Part shown: positions 1-6,325 of the stretch, one piece after another
Numbering within the stretch: the first letter of the stretch is position 1
How the letters are laid out: the number at the start of each line of letters is the position of its first letter
Source of the DNA: Defluviitaleaceae bacterium
GTDB taxonomy: Bacteria > Bacillota > Clostridia > Lachnospirales > WQUN01
Length of the DNA: 8,265 nucleotides
Assembly (NCBI GenBank): GCA_009783525.1
Contig: WRDG01000091.1
Coordinates: 1 to 8,265, forward strand
Direction: 5' to 3'
Notes under the pieces: model-generated
What the model saw: only the letters and a program-made list of their open reading frames with translations
What the model was told of the DNA's origin: nothing
Database searches by the model: none
Translations under genes and position numbers: made by a program

Positions 1-578
1 ATGCTCCTGAGCTTGTACTCTTCGAGGAACTCTTTGCTCTCCTCGTTGATGTAAAGCGTGACTGTGGTGCCGCGCGACGTTTTGTCGCTTGCGGTCATTT
101 CGTACTCTATGCCGCCGTCGCAAACCCAGCGCGAGGCCTCGGCGCCCTCCTTGTATGAGAGGCTGTCTATCTGCACGCGCTCCGCGACCATAAACGACGA
201 ATAAAACCCAAGCCCGAAGTGGCCTATGATCTCGTTGTCTTTGTCCATCTTGTCTTTATATTTTTCTAAAAATTCGTTTGCGCCCGAAAACGCTATTTGG
301 TTTATGTATTCCTTGATTTCGTCCGCGGTCATGCCTATGCCGTTGTCCTCAAAGACGATGGTCTTGTTTTCTTTGTCCGTCCGGCAGCGCACGGCGTATT
401 TTTCATCTTTCGAAACGGACGGGGCCTCGCCTATGTCCGCAAGTTTTTTTAGCTTGGTAATCGCGTCCGCCGCGTTTGACACCATTTCGCGCACAAAAAT
501 ATCCGCGTCCGAATACAGCCATTTTTTTATGATCGGCAGCAGGTTTTCGCTGTGGATCGATAAGGTTCCCGTTTCCAT
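1..578 (-). CDS. htpG: Molecular chaperone HtpG (Hsp90), N-terminal part, cut by the window edge
   Basis: This is the first 192 residues of a bacterial Hsp90, an ATP-driven cytosolic dimer that remodels client proteins. Only the GHKL ATPase domain is visible; the middle and C-terminal dimerisation domains lie outside the window. The ATP-site motifs are in order: the helix with catalytic Glu31 and Asn35 (REMVSNAADA), DNGIGM at residues 78-83, the lid glycine motif GHFGLGFYSSF at 119-129, and SRGTTV at 168-173. The N-terminus (METGTLSIHSENLLPIIKKW) resembles clostridial HtpG more than the E. coli form. The ATG at 578 follows a GGAGGG ribosome-binding site at 584-589 with a 5-nt spacer. A sigma-A-type promoter lies just upstream. 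No CIRCE inverted repeat is visible, so HrcA control is not suggested. Family assignment is very secure. Confidence 0.96.
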   Translation of the reverse strand, partial: METGTLSIHSENLLPIIKKWLYSDADIFVREMVSNAADAITKLKKLADIGEAPSVSKDEKYAVRCRTDKENKTIVFEDNGIGMTADEIKEYINQIAFSGANEFLEKYKDKMDKDNEIIGHFGLGFYSSFMVAERVQIDSLSYKEGAEASRWVCDGGIEYEMTASDKTSRGTTVTLYINEESKEFLEEYKLRS

Positions 579-612
579 GATTTCCCTCCGAAATTTTTTT
601 TCAAGCCAATAT

Positions 613-640
613 ATTTTACAAACTTAAAAAAATTTGTCAA
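613..640 (-). promoter_or_regulatory. Sigma-A-type promoter of htpG
   Basis: On the minus strand a perfect -35 TTGACA (635-640) is separated by 16 nt from a -10 TAAAAT (613-618, five of six consensus bases). Transcription would start near 606, giving a leader of under 30 nt before the htpG ATG. The -35 directly abuts the T-tract of the upstream gene's terminator, so htpG is probably its own transcription unit. No start site has been mapped; this is read from sequence alone. Confidence 0.72.
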
Positions 641-672
641 AAAAAATAAAAAACGCCCGTTATCCGCGGGCG
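641..672 (-). terminator. Intrinsic terminator overlapping the end of the DUF5721 gene
   Basis: On the minus strand a 6-bp GC-only stem CGCCCG/CGGGCG (667-672 with 654-659) encloses a 7-nt loop. It is followed by a T-rich tract, TTTTTTATTTTTT (653-641). The stop codon of the DUF5721 gene (660-662) lies inside the loop, and its last two sense codons form one arm. This should end the DUF5721 transcript just before the htpG promoter. Confidence 0.85.
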
Positions 673-1109
673 AAATCGATTTTGTTTTCGGTTAAAAAAT
701 TTTCCGCGTACATGTCCCACTGCTGCTCCATGGATTTGTCGAGCGAAAAATTTTTTTGACCCGCGGCTGCCGTTAACGCAACCGCTCCGTTTTCGTACAG
801 CAGGTTGATGAACAGCGCGGCAGCGTTCGGATGAAACGCCGCGGCGGTTTCTTCCGCGAGCGAAAAAATAATTTTAAGCGTTTTTGGTTTGGGGCCGCTT
901 TTTACTATTTCGTGGATGTGCGGGCGCAGCTCCGACCAGCGGCAAAATTTGCGGCGCTCGGTTTCACGACGGTCAATGCCGTCAATTTCGAAGCCGGTGA
1001 AACTGACCAAATCAACGCCGCGCACGTCGAAGGCGTCGAAAATATTTTCCCGCAGCAGCCGCTGCATAAATTCTCTTACCGCCGCATCGGCCACGTTAAA
1101 AACCTGCAT
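660..1109 (-). CDS. DUF5721 family protein, function unknown
   Basis: This 149-residue soluble protein has no signal peptide or membrane segment. I recognise it as DUF5721 by its layout: an N-terminal helix with VREFMQRLL (11-19), a strand-rich part with FTGFEIDG (37-44), the central RWSELRPHIHEIVKSG (57-72) leading into the strand LKIIFSL, and a C-terminal FSLDKSMEQQWD (121-132). The family is found mainly in clostridia and its biochemical role is unknown to me. I chose the ATG at 1109 because GGGAGG (1117-1122) lies 7 nt upstream. A TTG two codons earlier (1115) would leave only 1 nt. The gene is divergent from dnaG and ends in its own terminator, so it is probably monocistronic. No function can be inferred from context. 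Confidence 0.82.
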   Translation of the reverse strand: MQVFNVADAAVREFMQRLLRENIFDAFDVRGVDLVSFTGFEIDGIDRRETERRKFCRWSELRPHIHEIVKSGPKPKTLKIIFSLAEETAAAFHPNAAALFINLLYENGAVALTAAAGQKNFSLDKSMEQQWDMYAENFLTENKIDFARG

Positions 1110-1259
1110 CGGCAAACCTCCCGATTAAAATCTTAGCATCGATGATTAATTGCAAACCGCCTATTCTACGCTTCGGAAAATTTCCTGCAGCCGGAATTTT
1201 TTTTTGCGTAAAAATGGATTGAATATCGGATAGATAATACTTTTTTTTTGCGTCCGTTT

Positions 1260-1286
1260 AAAGGATTTTCGTAAATCTCGTCGAAT
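1260..1286 (+). promoter_or_regulatory. Sigma-H-like promoter upstream of dnaG-rpoD
   Basis: The sequence AAAGGATTT (1260-1268), an 11-nt spacer, and GTCGAAT (1280-1286) match the Bacillus sigma-H consensus RnAGGAWWW-N11/12-RnnGAAT at every defined position. A start near 1293-1296 would give a very short leader before the dnaG ribosome-binding site at 1297-1303. In B. subtilis one promoter of the dnaG-sigA operon is known to use sigma-H, so the location fits. I found no convincing sigma-A promoter in this gap, although one would be expected. Whether this organism encodes sigma-H cannot be seen here. Confidence 0.5.
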
Positions 1287-1311
1287 ATATTAATCAAAGG
1301 GGAAGATTGCC

Positions 1312-3093
1312 ATGATGTATCCGCCGGAGGTTATCGGCGAAGTGCTCGCGTTAAACGACATCGTCGAAGTCATAAGCCGTTACGTCGATTTAAAAAAAAG
1401 CGGCGGCAGCGTGAAGGGCCTGTGCCCGTTCCATAATGAAAAGACGCCGTCGCTTTCGGTCAGCGCCGACAAACAGGTTTACCACTGTTTCGGCTGCGGC
1501 GCGGGCGGCAACGTGATTACCTTCGTGATGCAAATCGAAAACTACGATTTCGCCGAAGCCTTAAAATGGCTCGCGGACCGCGCGCGTTACACGCTGCCGC
1601 AGGCGGCGGACGTCGAAGCGTCCCGCAGGCGGCTTGCGGAAAAGGAGCGGATCGCGGAACTAAACAAATTGGCCGCGCGTTTTTATTACGAAAATTTAAA
1701 AAGCGGCAGCGCGCTCGCAAAAACCGCCGAACGTTTTTTGGATATGCGCGGTGTTTCGCAAGCCATGCGTCTAAAATTCGGCTTAGGGCTTGCCACAAGC
1801 GCCTGGGACGGCCTGCACGGACATCTCACGAAGCTTGGCTATCAACCAGATATAATTGCGCGAGCGGGTCTTATAAGCGCCAACAAGACAGGCAGCTGGC
1901 ACGACCGTTTCCGCGAGCGGATAATATTTCCTATTTTAGATATAAACGGCAGTGTGATCGGCTTCGGCGGACGGATACTCGACGCGGGCGAACCCAAGTA
2001 CCTAAATTCGCCCGAAACGCCGCTGTTCGAAAAAGGCAGGAACCTTTACGGCGCTTCGTTTGCGCGCAAGGCTAAGTCGAAGCACATAATAATCGTCGAA
2101 GGCTACATGGACGTGATCAGCGTATGCCAGGCCGGTTTCGCAAATGTCGTGGGCGTGCTGGGCACGGCTCTTACAGAAAACCACGCGAGGCTGCTAAAAA
2201 AAATGAACTGCGAAAGCGCCGTTTTACTAATGGACAGCGACGAAGCCGGAACCAAGGCCGCGCTCCGCGCGATCCCGCCGCTTACCGACGGCGGCCTTGC
2301 GGTTAGGGTGGCGCAAACCGCGGACGCCAAAGACCCGGACGAGTTTATAAAAAAGCACGGCGGCGAAGCGTTCGCTGCCATGCTGCGTGATTCGCAAAGC
2401 CATGTGACTTTCCGCATAAGCCTCTTGCAAAAAAAGTACGACATAGCCGATACGGAACAGCGCGTCGCATTTACCAAAGAGGCGTCAGAAATTTTGGCGC
2501 AGCAGGGCGGCGCGATCGAAACCGACGCATACGCAAAAGAAATTTCGGATTTTACGGGCATTTCGCCCGAAGCGATAATGACCGAGGTGCGGCAAAAAAA
2601 AGACGCTCAAACGCGCACGTTGGCCGACCGGCCGCATCTGCGCCGCGCAAAAGGCGGCGGCGACGAAAAGGGGCTGCTTGATGCGCGTAAGACGATACTG
2701 TCGCTGATGGCGGGCAGCCCGGCGATTGCCGCGGCGGTGGCGGAAAGCAAATCGCTTTCGCCTAACGAGATGGGCGGCGGCGTCTGCGCGGAGATACTCC
2801 GCCATACATTTGAAAATGTATCGGGCAAGCCGCTCGAAACGGCCGACGTCATAAGCCGATTCGAAACGGTCGAGGAACAGAGCCAGGCGGCGGAAATAAT
2901 GCGGCGCGACATGCCGTTCGAAAACGCGGCCGCGACAGAAAAAGGCGTGAACGAAATGATCCGCGTGATCAAACGCGCACACCTTAACAAACTGCTGGCG
3001 GGCGACCTCGAAATCAAGGCGGCAAACGCGCTTCTCGGCGAAATTATAAAACTCGACAAACTGCACATAAAAATAAATTTATCAGGGGGTTGA
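1312..3093 (+). CDS. dnaG: DNA primase DnaG
   Basis: This is the replicative primase, which makes the RNA primers for leading- and lagging-strand DNA synthesis with the DnaB helicase. At 593 residues it is close to the usual length. It carries a CHC2-type zinc finger (Cys38, His41, Cys59, Cys62). The RNA-polymerase core follows, with RERIIFPI (201-208) and FGGRILD (218-224). The TOPRIM metal site has EGYMD (263-267), DSDEAG (308-313) and KDPDE (340-344). The remaining ~220 residues are the less conserved helicase-interaction region. The ATG at 1312 has AAGGGGA (1297-1303) 8 nt upstream; an adjacent ATG at 1315 would change the protein by one residue. It is the first gene of the dnaG-rpoD-Nif3 operon, which links replication initiation to bulk transcription. 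No key residue is missing. Confidence 0.97.
   Translation: MMYPPEVIGEVLALNDIVEVISRYVDLKKSGGSVKGLCPFHNEKTPSLSVSADKQVYHCFGCGAGGNVITFVMQIENYDFAEALKWLADRARYTLPQAADVEASRRRLAEKERIAELNKLAARFYYENLKSGSALAKTAERFLDMRGVSQAMRLKFGLGLATSAWDGLHGHLTKLGYQPDIIARAGLISANKTGSWHDRFRERIIFPILDINGSVIGFGGRILDAGEPKYLNSPETPLFEKGRNLYGASFARKAKSKHIIIVEGYMDVISVCQAGFANVVGVLGTALTENHARLLKKMNCESAVLLMDSDEAGTKAALRAIPPLTDGGLAVRVAQTADAKDPDEFIKKHGGEAFAAMLRDSQSHVTFRISLLQKKYDIADTEQRVAFTKEASEILAQQGGAIETDAYAKEISDFTGISPEAIMTEVRQKKDAQTRTLADRPHLRRAKGGGDEKGLLDARKTILSLMAGSPAIAAAVAESKSLSPNEMGGGVCAEILRHTFENVSGKPLETADVISRFETVEEQSQAAEIMRRDMPFENAAATEKGVNEMIRVIKRAHLNKLLAGDLEIKAANALLGEIIKLDKLHIKINLSGG
3084..3089 (+). promoter_or_regulatory. Ribosome-binding site that decides the rpoD start
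   Basis: AGGGGG lies within the last codons of dnaG. Two in-frame TTG codons follow. The TTG at 3090 touches the motif directly, with no spacer, and overlaps the dnaG stop as TTGA. The TTG at 3099 has a 9-nt spacer. The second is the better start, although reinitiation at the first cannot be excluded from sequence. Confidence 0.6.
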
Positions 3094-3098
3094 CCGCA

Positions 3099-4175
3099 TT
3101 GAAATCCATTGACGACACGCTGTTGGTAAACAGGCTCAAAGAATTGGTGGCAATCGGCAAAAAGAAAAAAAATCTGTTGGAATACAAGGAGATCACCGAA
3201 TTTTTGGGCGACGTCGATTTGGATCCCGACCAGGTAGACAAGGTTTACGAATATTTAGAAAGCCAGGGCATCGATGTGCTCGGCGCAGTCGAATTGGAAG
3301 AGGAGCAGGAAAAAGAAGTTGACCTCACCATTGTAGAGGGCGCAATAAACATCGACGACCATGTGCGGATGTATTTAAAAGAGATCGGCAAGGTTCCGCT
3401 CTTGACTGCGGAGGAGGAGATCGATCTCGCGAAGCGCATGGAGAGGGGCGACGAGCTCGCGAAGCGGAAGCTCGCCGAAGCAAACCTGCGTCTTGTGGTG
3501 AGCATCGCAAAAAGGTACGTGGGCCGCGGGATGCAATTTTTGGATTTGATCCAGGAAGGTAACCTCGGCCTCATAAAAGCGGTGGAGAAGTTCGATTACA
3601 GGAAGGGTTACAAGTTCAGCACATACGCGACTTGGTGGATCAGGCAGGCGATAACGCGCGCGATAGCCGACCAGGCGCGGACCATTCGCATACCGGTCCA
3701 CATGGTCGAAACGATAAACAAACTGATCCGCGTTTCGCGGCAGCTGCTGCAGGAGTTCGGGCGCGACCCGACGCCCGACGAGCTCGCGCGCGAAATGCAG
3801 ATGCCCGTCGAAAAAGTACGCGAGATTTTAAAAATCGGACAGGAGCCCGTTTCGCTCGAAACCCCAATAGGGGAAGAGGAAGACAGTCATCTTGGCGACT
3901 TCATACCGGACGAAGACATACCCGCGCCCGCAGAAGCCGCAGCCTTTACACTTTTAAAGGAACAGCTGGTAGAAGTGCTCGAAACGCTGACCGAACGCGA
4001 AGAGAAGGTGCTGCGCCTGCGGTTTGGGCTGGACGACGGACGCGCGCGCACGCTCGAAGAAGTGGGCCGGGAGTTTAACGTGACCCGCGAGCGCATTCGG
4101 CAAATTGAAGCGAAAGCGCTGCGGAAGCTTCGCCACCCGAGCAGGAGCAAGAAGTTGAAAGATTATTTGGATTAG
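3099..4175 (+). CDS. rpoD: RNA polymerase primary sigma factor RpoD/SigA
   Basis: This housekeeping sigma-70 factor directs RNA polymerase to TTGACA/TATAAT promoters. It has 358 residues from the TTG at 3099, similar to B. subtilis SigA (371) and lacking the long non-conserved insert of proteobacterial RpoD. An N-terminal region of about 80 residues resembles region 1.1, with an acidic stretch at ~66-74. Region 1.2 runs from DDHVRMYLKEIG (86-97). Region 2 includes LRLVVSIAKRYVGRGMQFLD, then KFSTYATWWIRQAITRAI (172-189), which melts and reads the -10. Region 3 runs to ~250, followed by the 3.2 finger VSLETPIGEEEDSHLGDFIPD (251-271). Region 4.2 has the helix-turn-helix TLEEVGREFNVTRERIRQIE (318-337), which reads the -35. 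It lies 5 nt after dnaG and is co-transcribed. Its TTG start may limit translation. Confidence 0.96.
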   Translation: MKSIDDTLLVNRLKELVAIGKKKKNLLEYKEITEFLGDVDLDPDQVDKVYEYLESQGIDVLGAVELEEEQEKEVDLTIVEGAINIDDHVRMYLKEIGKVPLLTAEEEIDLAKRMERGDELAKRKLAEANLRLVVSIAKRYVGRGMQFLDLIQEGNLGLIKAVEKFDYRKGYKFSTYATWWIRQAITRAIADQARTIRIPVHMVETINKLIRVSRQLLQEFGRDPTPDELAREMQMPVEKVREILKIGQEPVSLETPIGEEEDSHLGDFIPDEDIPAPAEAAAFTLLKEQLVEVLETLTEREEKVLRLRFGLDDGRARTLEEVGREFNVTRERIRQIEAKALRKLRHPSRSKKLKDYLD

Positions 4176-4186
4176 GAGCATATGCC

Positions 4187-4975
4187 ATGAAGGTTACGGT
4201 GCAATGGATTGCGGATCTAATGGACGCTTGGGCGCCGCAGGAGACGGCGGAGAGCTGGGACAACACCGGGCTGCTTGTGGGTGACATGCGCAGAGAGGCG
4301 CGGCGCGTCCTGACCGCGCTTGACGCGGGCGAAGCGGTGCTCGGCGAAGCGGTGCGCGGCGGGTACGACCTGTTGGTCGTGCATCATCCGCTTATGTACA
4401 CACCTATCAATAAAATAACCGCGGACGATCCGCTCGGCAAAAAATTATTGACATTGATCGAAAATAAAATTGGGCTGTTCGCGGCGCACACCAACCTCGA
4501 CGTCGCGGAAGGCGGCACAAACGACATGCTGTTCGACCTGCTCGGCCTTACCGCCAAAGAGCCGTTCGACGGCTGCGCGGGCTGCGCCGGGCTGCTGCAA
4601 AAACCCGTCGCGCTTTCCGAACTCGCTCTGCATTTAAAAAATCTTTTAAATTTGCCGTACATAAACTTTTCGGGCCGCCCGGAAAAATTGCTGCGCAAAG
4701 CCGGCGTCTGCGCCGGCGACGCATCCAACCCTCGTTACGGGCGCGCTGCGCTTTCGCTCGGCTGCGACGTTTATATAACCGGCGACATGCGCTACCACAA
4801 CGCGCAGGAAATAATCGAAACCGGTCTCGCGGTAATAGACGTCACGCACTACGCAAGCGAGATCCCGATAGCGCGCGCGATGGCCGCCCGCATAAACGCC
4901 GAAGCAAAAAAAACCGGCGCGGATTTGGCAGCGGAATATTCCGCCGCGGACGCGAGGGTTTTTATAACGAAGTAG
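4187..4975 (+). CDS. Nif3-like dinuclear metal-centre protein (YqfO/DUF34 family)
   Basis: This 262-residue cytosolic protein belongs to the Nif3/DUF34 family, toroidal hexamers with a two-metal site. Some members are annotated as GTP cyclohydrolase I type 2, but the physiological role is unsettled. Metal-ligand motifs are visible: HHP (66-68), HTNLD (101-105), GDMRYH (199-204) and HYASE (221-225). It is the short form, lacking the ~100-residue central insert of B. subtilis YqfO (373 residues). The usual glycine before the last motif is threonine here (THYASE). The ATG at 4187 follows TAGGAG (4173-4178), whose first three bases are the rpoD stop codon. The nearby ATG at 4182 hits a stop after two codons. 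In many Firmicutes trmK lies between rpoD and this gene; here the two are 11 nt apart. Confidence 0.92.
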   Translation: MKVTVQWIADLMDAWAPQETAESWDNTGLLVGDMRREARRVLTALDAGEAVLGEAVRGGYDLLVVHHPLMYTPINKITADDPLGKKLLTLIENKIGLFAAHTNLDVAEGGTNDMLFDLLGLTAKEPFDGCAGCAGLLQKPVALSELALHLKNLLNLPYINFSGRPEKLLRKAGVCAGDASNPRYGRAALSLGCDVYITGDMRYHNAQEIIETGLAVIDVTHYASEIPIARAMAARINAEAKKTGADLAAEYSAADARVFITK

Positions 4976-5013
4976 AAAAAAAAGCCGTACCGCGCAAGCG
5001 GTACGGCTTTTTT
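4976..5013. terminator. Bidirectional intrinsic terminator between the Nif3 and DUF4234 genes
   Basis: A perfect 10-bp stem GCCGTACCGC/GCGGTACGGC (4984-4993 with 4998-5007) closes on a GCAA tetraloop. It is flanked by eight A on the left and six T on the right, so each strand reads as hairpin plus T-tract. It begins directly after the Nif3 stop codon and lies 12 nt from the DUF4234 stop, ending both convergent transcripts. Confidence 0.95.
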
Positions 5014-5019
5014 ATTCGT

Positions 5020-5427
5020 TTAATACTGCGATGAACCCGATCCGTCGGAATACCTCGCCGCTAAAATGTTCATGTTCTTGATCAAAATATGAAACGCAAA
5101 AAATGTACCGATACCGCAGAGCAGCGAACCGAAAATCATCCACATAAGAACCGTGGATCCGTTTTCTGACATGGCCACTCCGTAACGGCCCGAATTTTCC
5201 TGCAGACGGTTCCCGAGCCCGTAAAACCAGAAGAACTGGTAAATACCGCAGGTAACAATGGAAAGCAGAAGCACGATAATATAGTTCTGCGTGGTCTTGC
5301 CGTCGCCGTTACATACGATGTTCATGTCTTCGCTGTATTTATACCAAAACCAAATTGAATAAATACCGCAGGTGACTATCGAAAGCAACAGATACATCCA
5401 AAAATTTCTCTCTTCGATCCTTGCCAC
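5020..5427 (-). CDS. DUF4234 small membrane protein with duplicated hairpin motif
   Basis: This 135-residue protein has three predicted hydrophobic segments, at about 9-29, 48-68 and 92-115. Its best family match is DUF4234, recognised by the LSIVTCGIY...WFWYKY...MN pattern; the function is unknown. The 11-residue motif LLLSIVTCGIY occurs twice, at 13-23 and 53-63, each followed by an aromatic-rich stretch (WFWYKY, FFWFYG). This indicates an internal duplication. The third segment has a divergent LLCGIGTFF. The tail is polar and rich in Ser and Gly. The start is GTG at 5427, with GGGAGG (5435-5440) 7 nt upstream. It has its own strong promoter and shares a terminator with the Nif3 gene, so it is probably monocistronic. 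The neighbours give no clue to function. Confidence 0.85.
   Translation of the reverse strand: MARIEERNFWMYLLLSIVTCGIYSIWFWYKYSEDMNIVCNGDGKTTQNYIIVLLLSIVTCGIYQFFWFYGLGNRLQENSGRYGVAMSENGSTVLMWMIFGSLLCGIGTFFAFHILIKNMNILAARYSDGSGSSQY
5241..5389 (-). repeat. Intragenic direct repeat, two ~29-nt copies exactly 120 nt apart
   Basis: Copies at 5241-5269 and 5361-5389 both encode the LSIVTCGIY core of the DUF4234 protein. They begin with the same 13 bases on the plus strand (AAATACCGCAGGT) and share GAAAGCA, with only three differences across the first 27 positions. Several synonymous sites are also identical, which goes beyond what the shared peptide requires. Confidence 0.75.
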
Positions 5428-5531
5428 AGCTTTTCCTCCCTTAGTGCCGGATTAATAATTTATCCGACTGCCTCCGTAAAATTATTTGCCCGGAGCTGAC
5501 GCTGTTAATTAAAATTTTTACAGCCAGTGGC

Positions 5532-5560
5532 ATCATATCCCGTTAAATTTTTTTTGTCAA
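5532..5560 (-). promoter_or_regulatory. Strong sigma-A promoter of the DUF4234 gene
   Basis: On the minus strand, consensus TTGACA (5555-5560) is followed after 17 nt by TATGAT (5532-5537, five of six). The spacer begins with an A-run and the upstream flank is A/T-rich, like an UP element. The expected start near 5525 gives a leader of about 98 nt before the GTG. I see only weak hairpins in that leader and no recognisable riboswitch. Confidence 0.85.
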
Positions 5561-5704
5561 ACGTTATAAACGAATTAATTAATTGCAAACGCCCCGCCCT
5601 TTCGTTTCCTGCCTAGAATAACGGGTCGAGCACGAGATGTACGCGGCCAAATAAAATAAAAACCGTAAAAAAATTTGAATAGCACCGAATAAAAATTTAA
5701 GATT
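5561..5704. other. A/T-rich non-coding gap downstream of tmk
   Basis: This stretch lies between the tmk stop and the DUF4234 promoter. It holds CGTTATAAACG (5562-5572), an AATTAATTAATT run, a 13-mer that recurs near 1145, and a short GC-rich patch at 5591-5640. I see no convincing gene and no clear intrinsic terminator for tmk. Transcription from tmk may therefore continue into the DUF4234 gene or end by another mechanism. Confidence 0.5.
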
Positions 5705-6325
5705 TTATTTAAACAAACAATTTATTTTTTTCCATACATCCGAAAACACTTTTTCTTTCGGCCGGTATCCGTCTATCATTGTCACCTTGATATAGTTACC
5801 GGTTTCCTCAAACGCTTTTATGTAACAATTTCTGACAGACGCAAGTTTTTCTGCGGTTTCGAACAGCTCCGGCTGCCCGTCCCTTCCCGCTTCCATCCGG
5901 CTTACGCATACACTCGGCGGCGTGTCGATAAAAAAAACCGCGTCGGGCATCCGTTTTTCGATGCTTGCGCGGTTGTATTCGATCAATAGATTTAACGGCA
6001 CATCTCCGTTTTGATATGCAAGGTTTGAGTAAACATAGCGGTCGCACAGTACGTTTATTCCCCTGTCAAGCAATGGAATGATTTCCGTTTGCAGGTGTTC
6101 CGCTCTGTCCGCGGCAAAAACCAACGCAAGCGCTTCGCCGGACAAAATCTCTTTACGTTTGATCACGTCGCGCGCAAGACGCCCCGCCGCGTTGGAGTCG
6201 CTCGGTTCAAAAGCAGCGGCAACGGGAATTTGCAAATTTTGCATATGTTCGCGCAGCATATTCAACTGCGTGCTTTTCCCGCTGCCGTCGAGTCCTTCAA
6301 AAACAATAAACCGCGCCGGCTTCAC
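5705..6325 (-). CDS. tmk: Thymidylate kinase (dTMP kinase)
   Basis: This enzyme phosphorylates dTMP to dTDP with ATP, an essential step of dTTP supply in the cytosol. At 206 residues it has the normal family length. Visible motifs are the P-loop GLDGSGKS (11-18), EPSDS (40-44) and FAADR (70-74), the DRYVYSNLAYQ substrate motif (95-105), and a LID with GRDGQPELF (147-155). The P-loop lacks the arginine of type I enzymes and a LID arginine (Arg148) is present, as in type II. The start is GTG at 6325, with AAAGGG (6329-6334) only 3 nt upstream. Reading upstream to an ATG at 6409 would add 28 unrelated residues inside icd and is rejected. The GTG overlaps the icd stop as GTGA, which suggests coupled translation. 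Pairing with icd is unusual; this could be one of two tmk copies in the genome. Confidence 0.92.
   Translation of the reverse strand: MKPARFIVFEGLDGSGKSTQLNMLREHMQNLQIPVAAAFEPSDSNAAGRLARDVIKRKEILSGEALALVFAADRAEHLQTEIIPLLDRGINVLCDRYVYSNLAYQNGDVPLNLLIEYNRASIEKRMPDAVFFIDTPPSVCVSRMEAGRDGQPELFETAEKLASVRNCYIKAFEETGNYIKVTMIDGYRPKEKVFSDVWKKINCLFK

Noticed and set aside
226..627. Plus-strand open frame of 133 residues opposite htpG
   Set aside because: It lies antisense to a clear Hsp90 coding frame, has a low-complexity Ser/Phe-rich translation and no ribosome-binding site.
579..659. CIRCE heat-shock operator before htpG
   Set aside because: No TTAGCACTC-N9-GAGTGCTAA-like inverted repeat is present.
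1130..1138. Extended -10 (TGC-TAAGAT, minus strand) for the DUF5721 gene
   Set aside because: Its start would fall on or beside the ribosome-binding site at 1117-1122, and no -35 is found at proper spacing.
1171..1205. Possible terminator before dnaG (weak stem then nine T)
   Set aside because: Only about four base pairs form (TTCC/GGAA), and no plus-strand gene lies upstream for it to terminate.
1566..2075. Plus-strand frame of 169 residues inside dnaG
   Set aside because: It is an Arg-rich out-of-frame translation of conserved primase sequence and includes no domain.
2485..3066. Minus-strand open frame of 193 residues opposite dnaG
   Set aside because: It is a shadow of the dnaG reading frame in GC-rich codons; its Arg/Ala/Phe-rich composition matches no family I know.
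3632..4078. Plus-strand frame of 148 residues inside rpoD
   Set aside because: It is an out-of-frame, Arg/Ala-rich product over the most conserved sigma regions.
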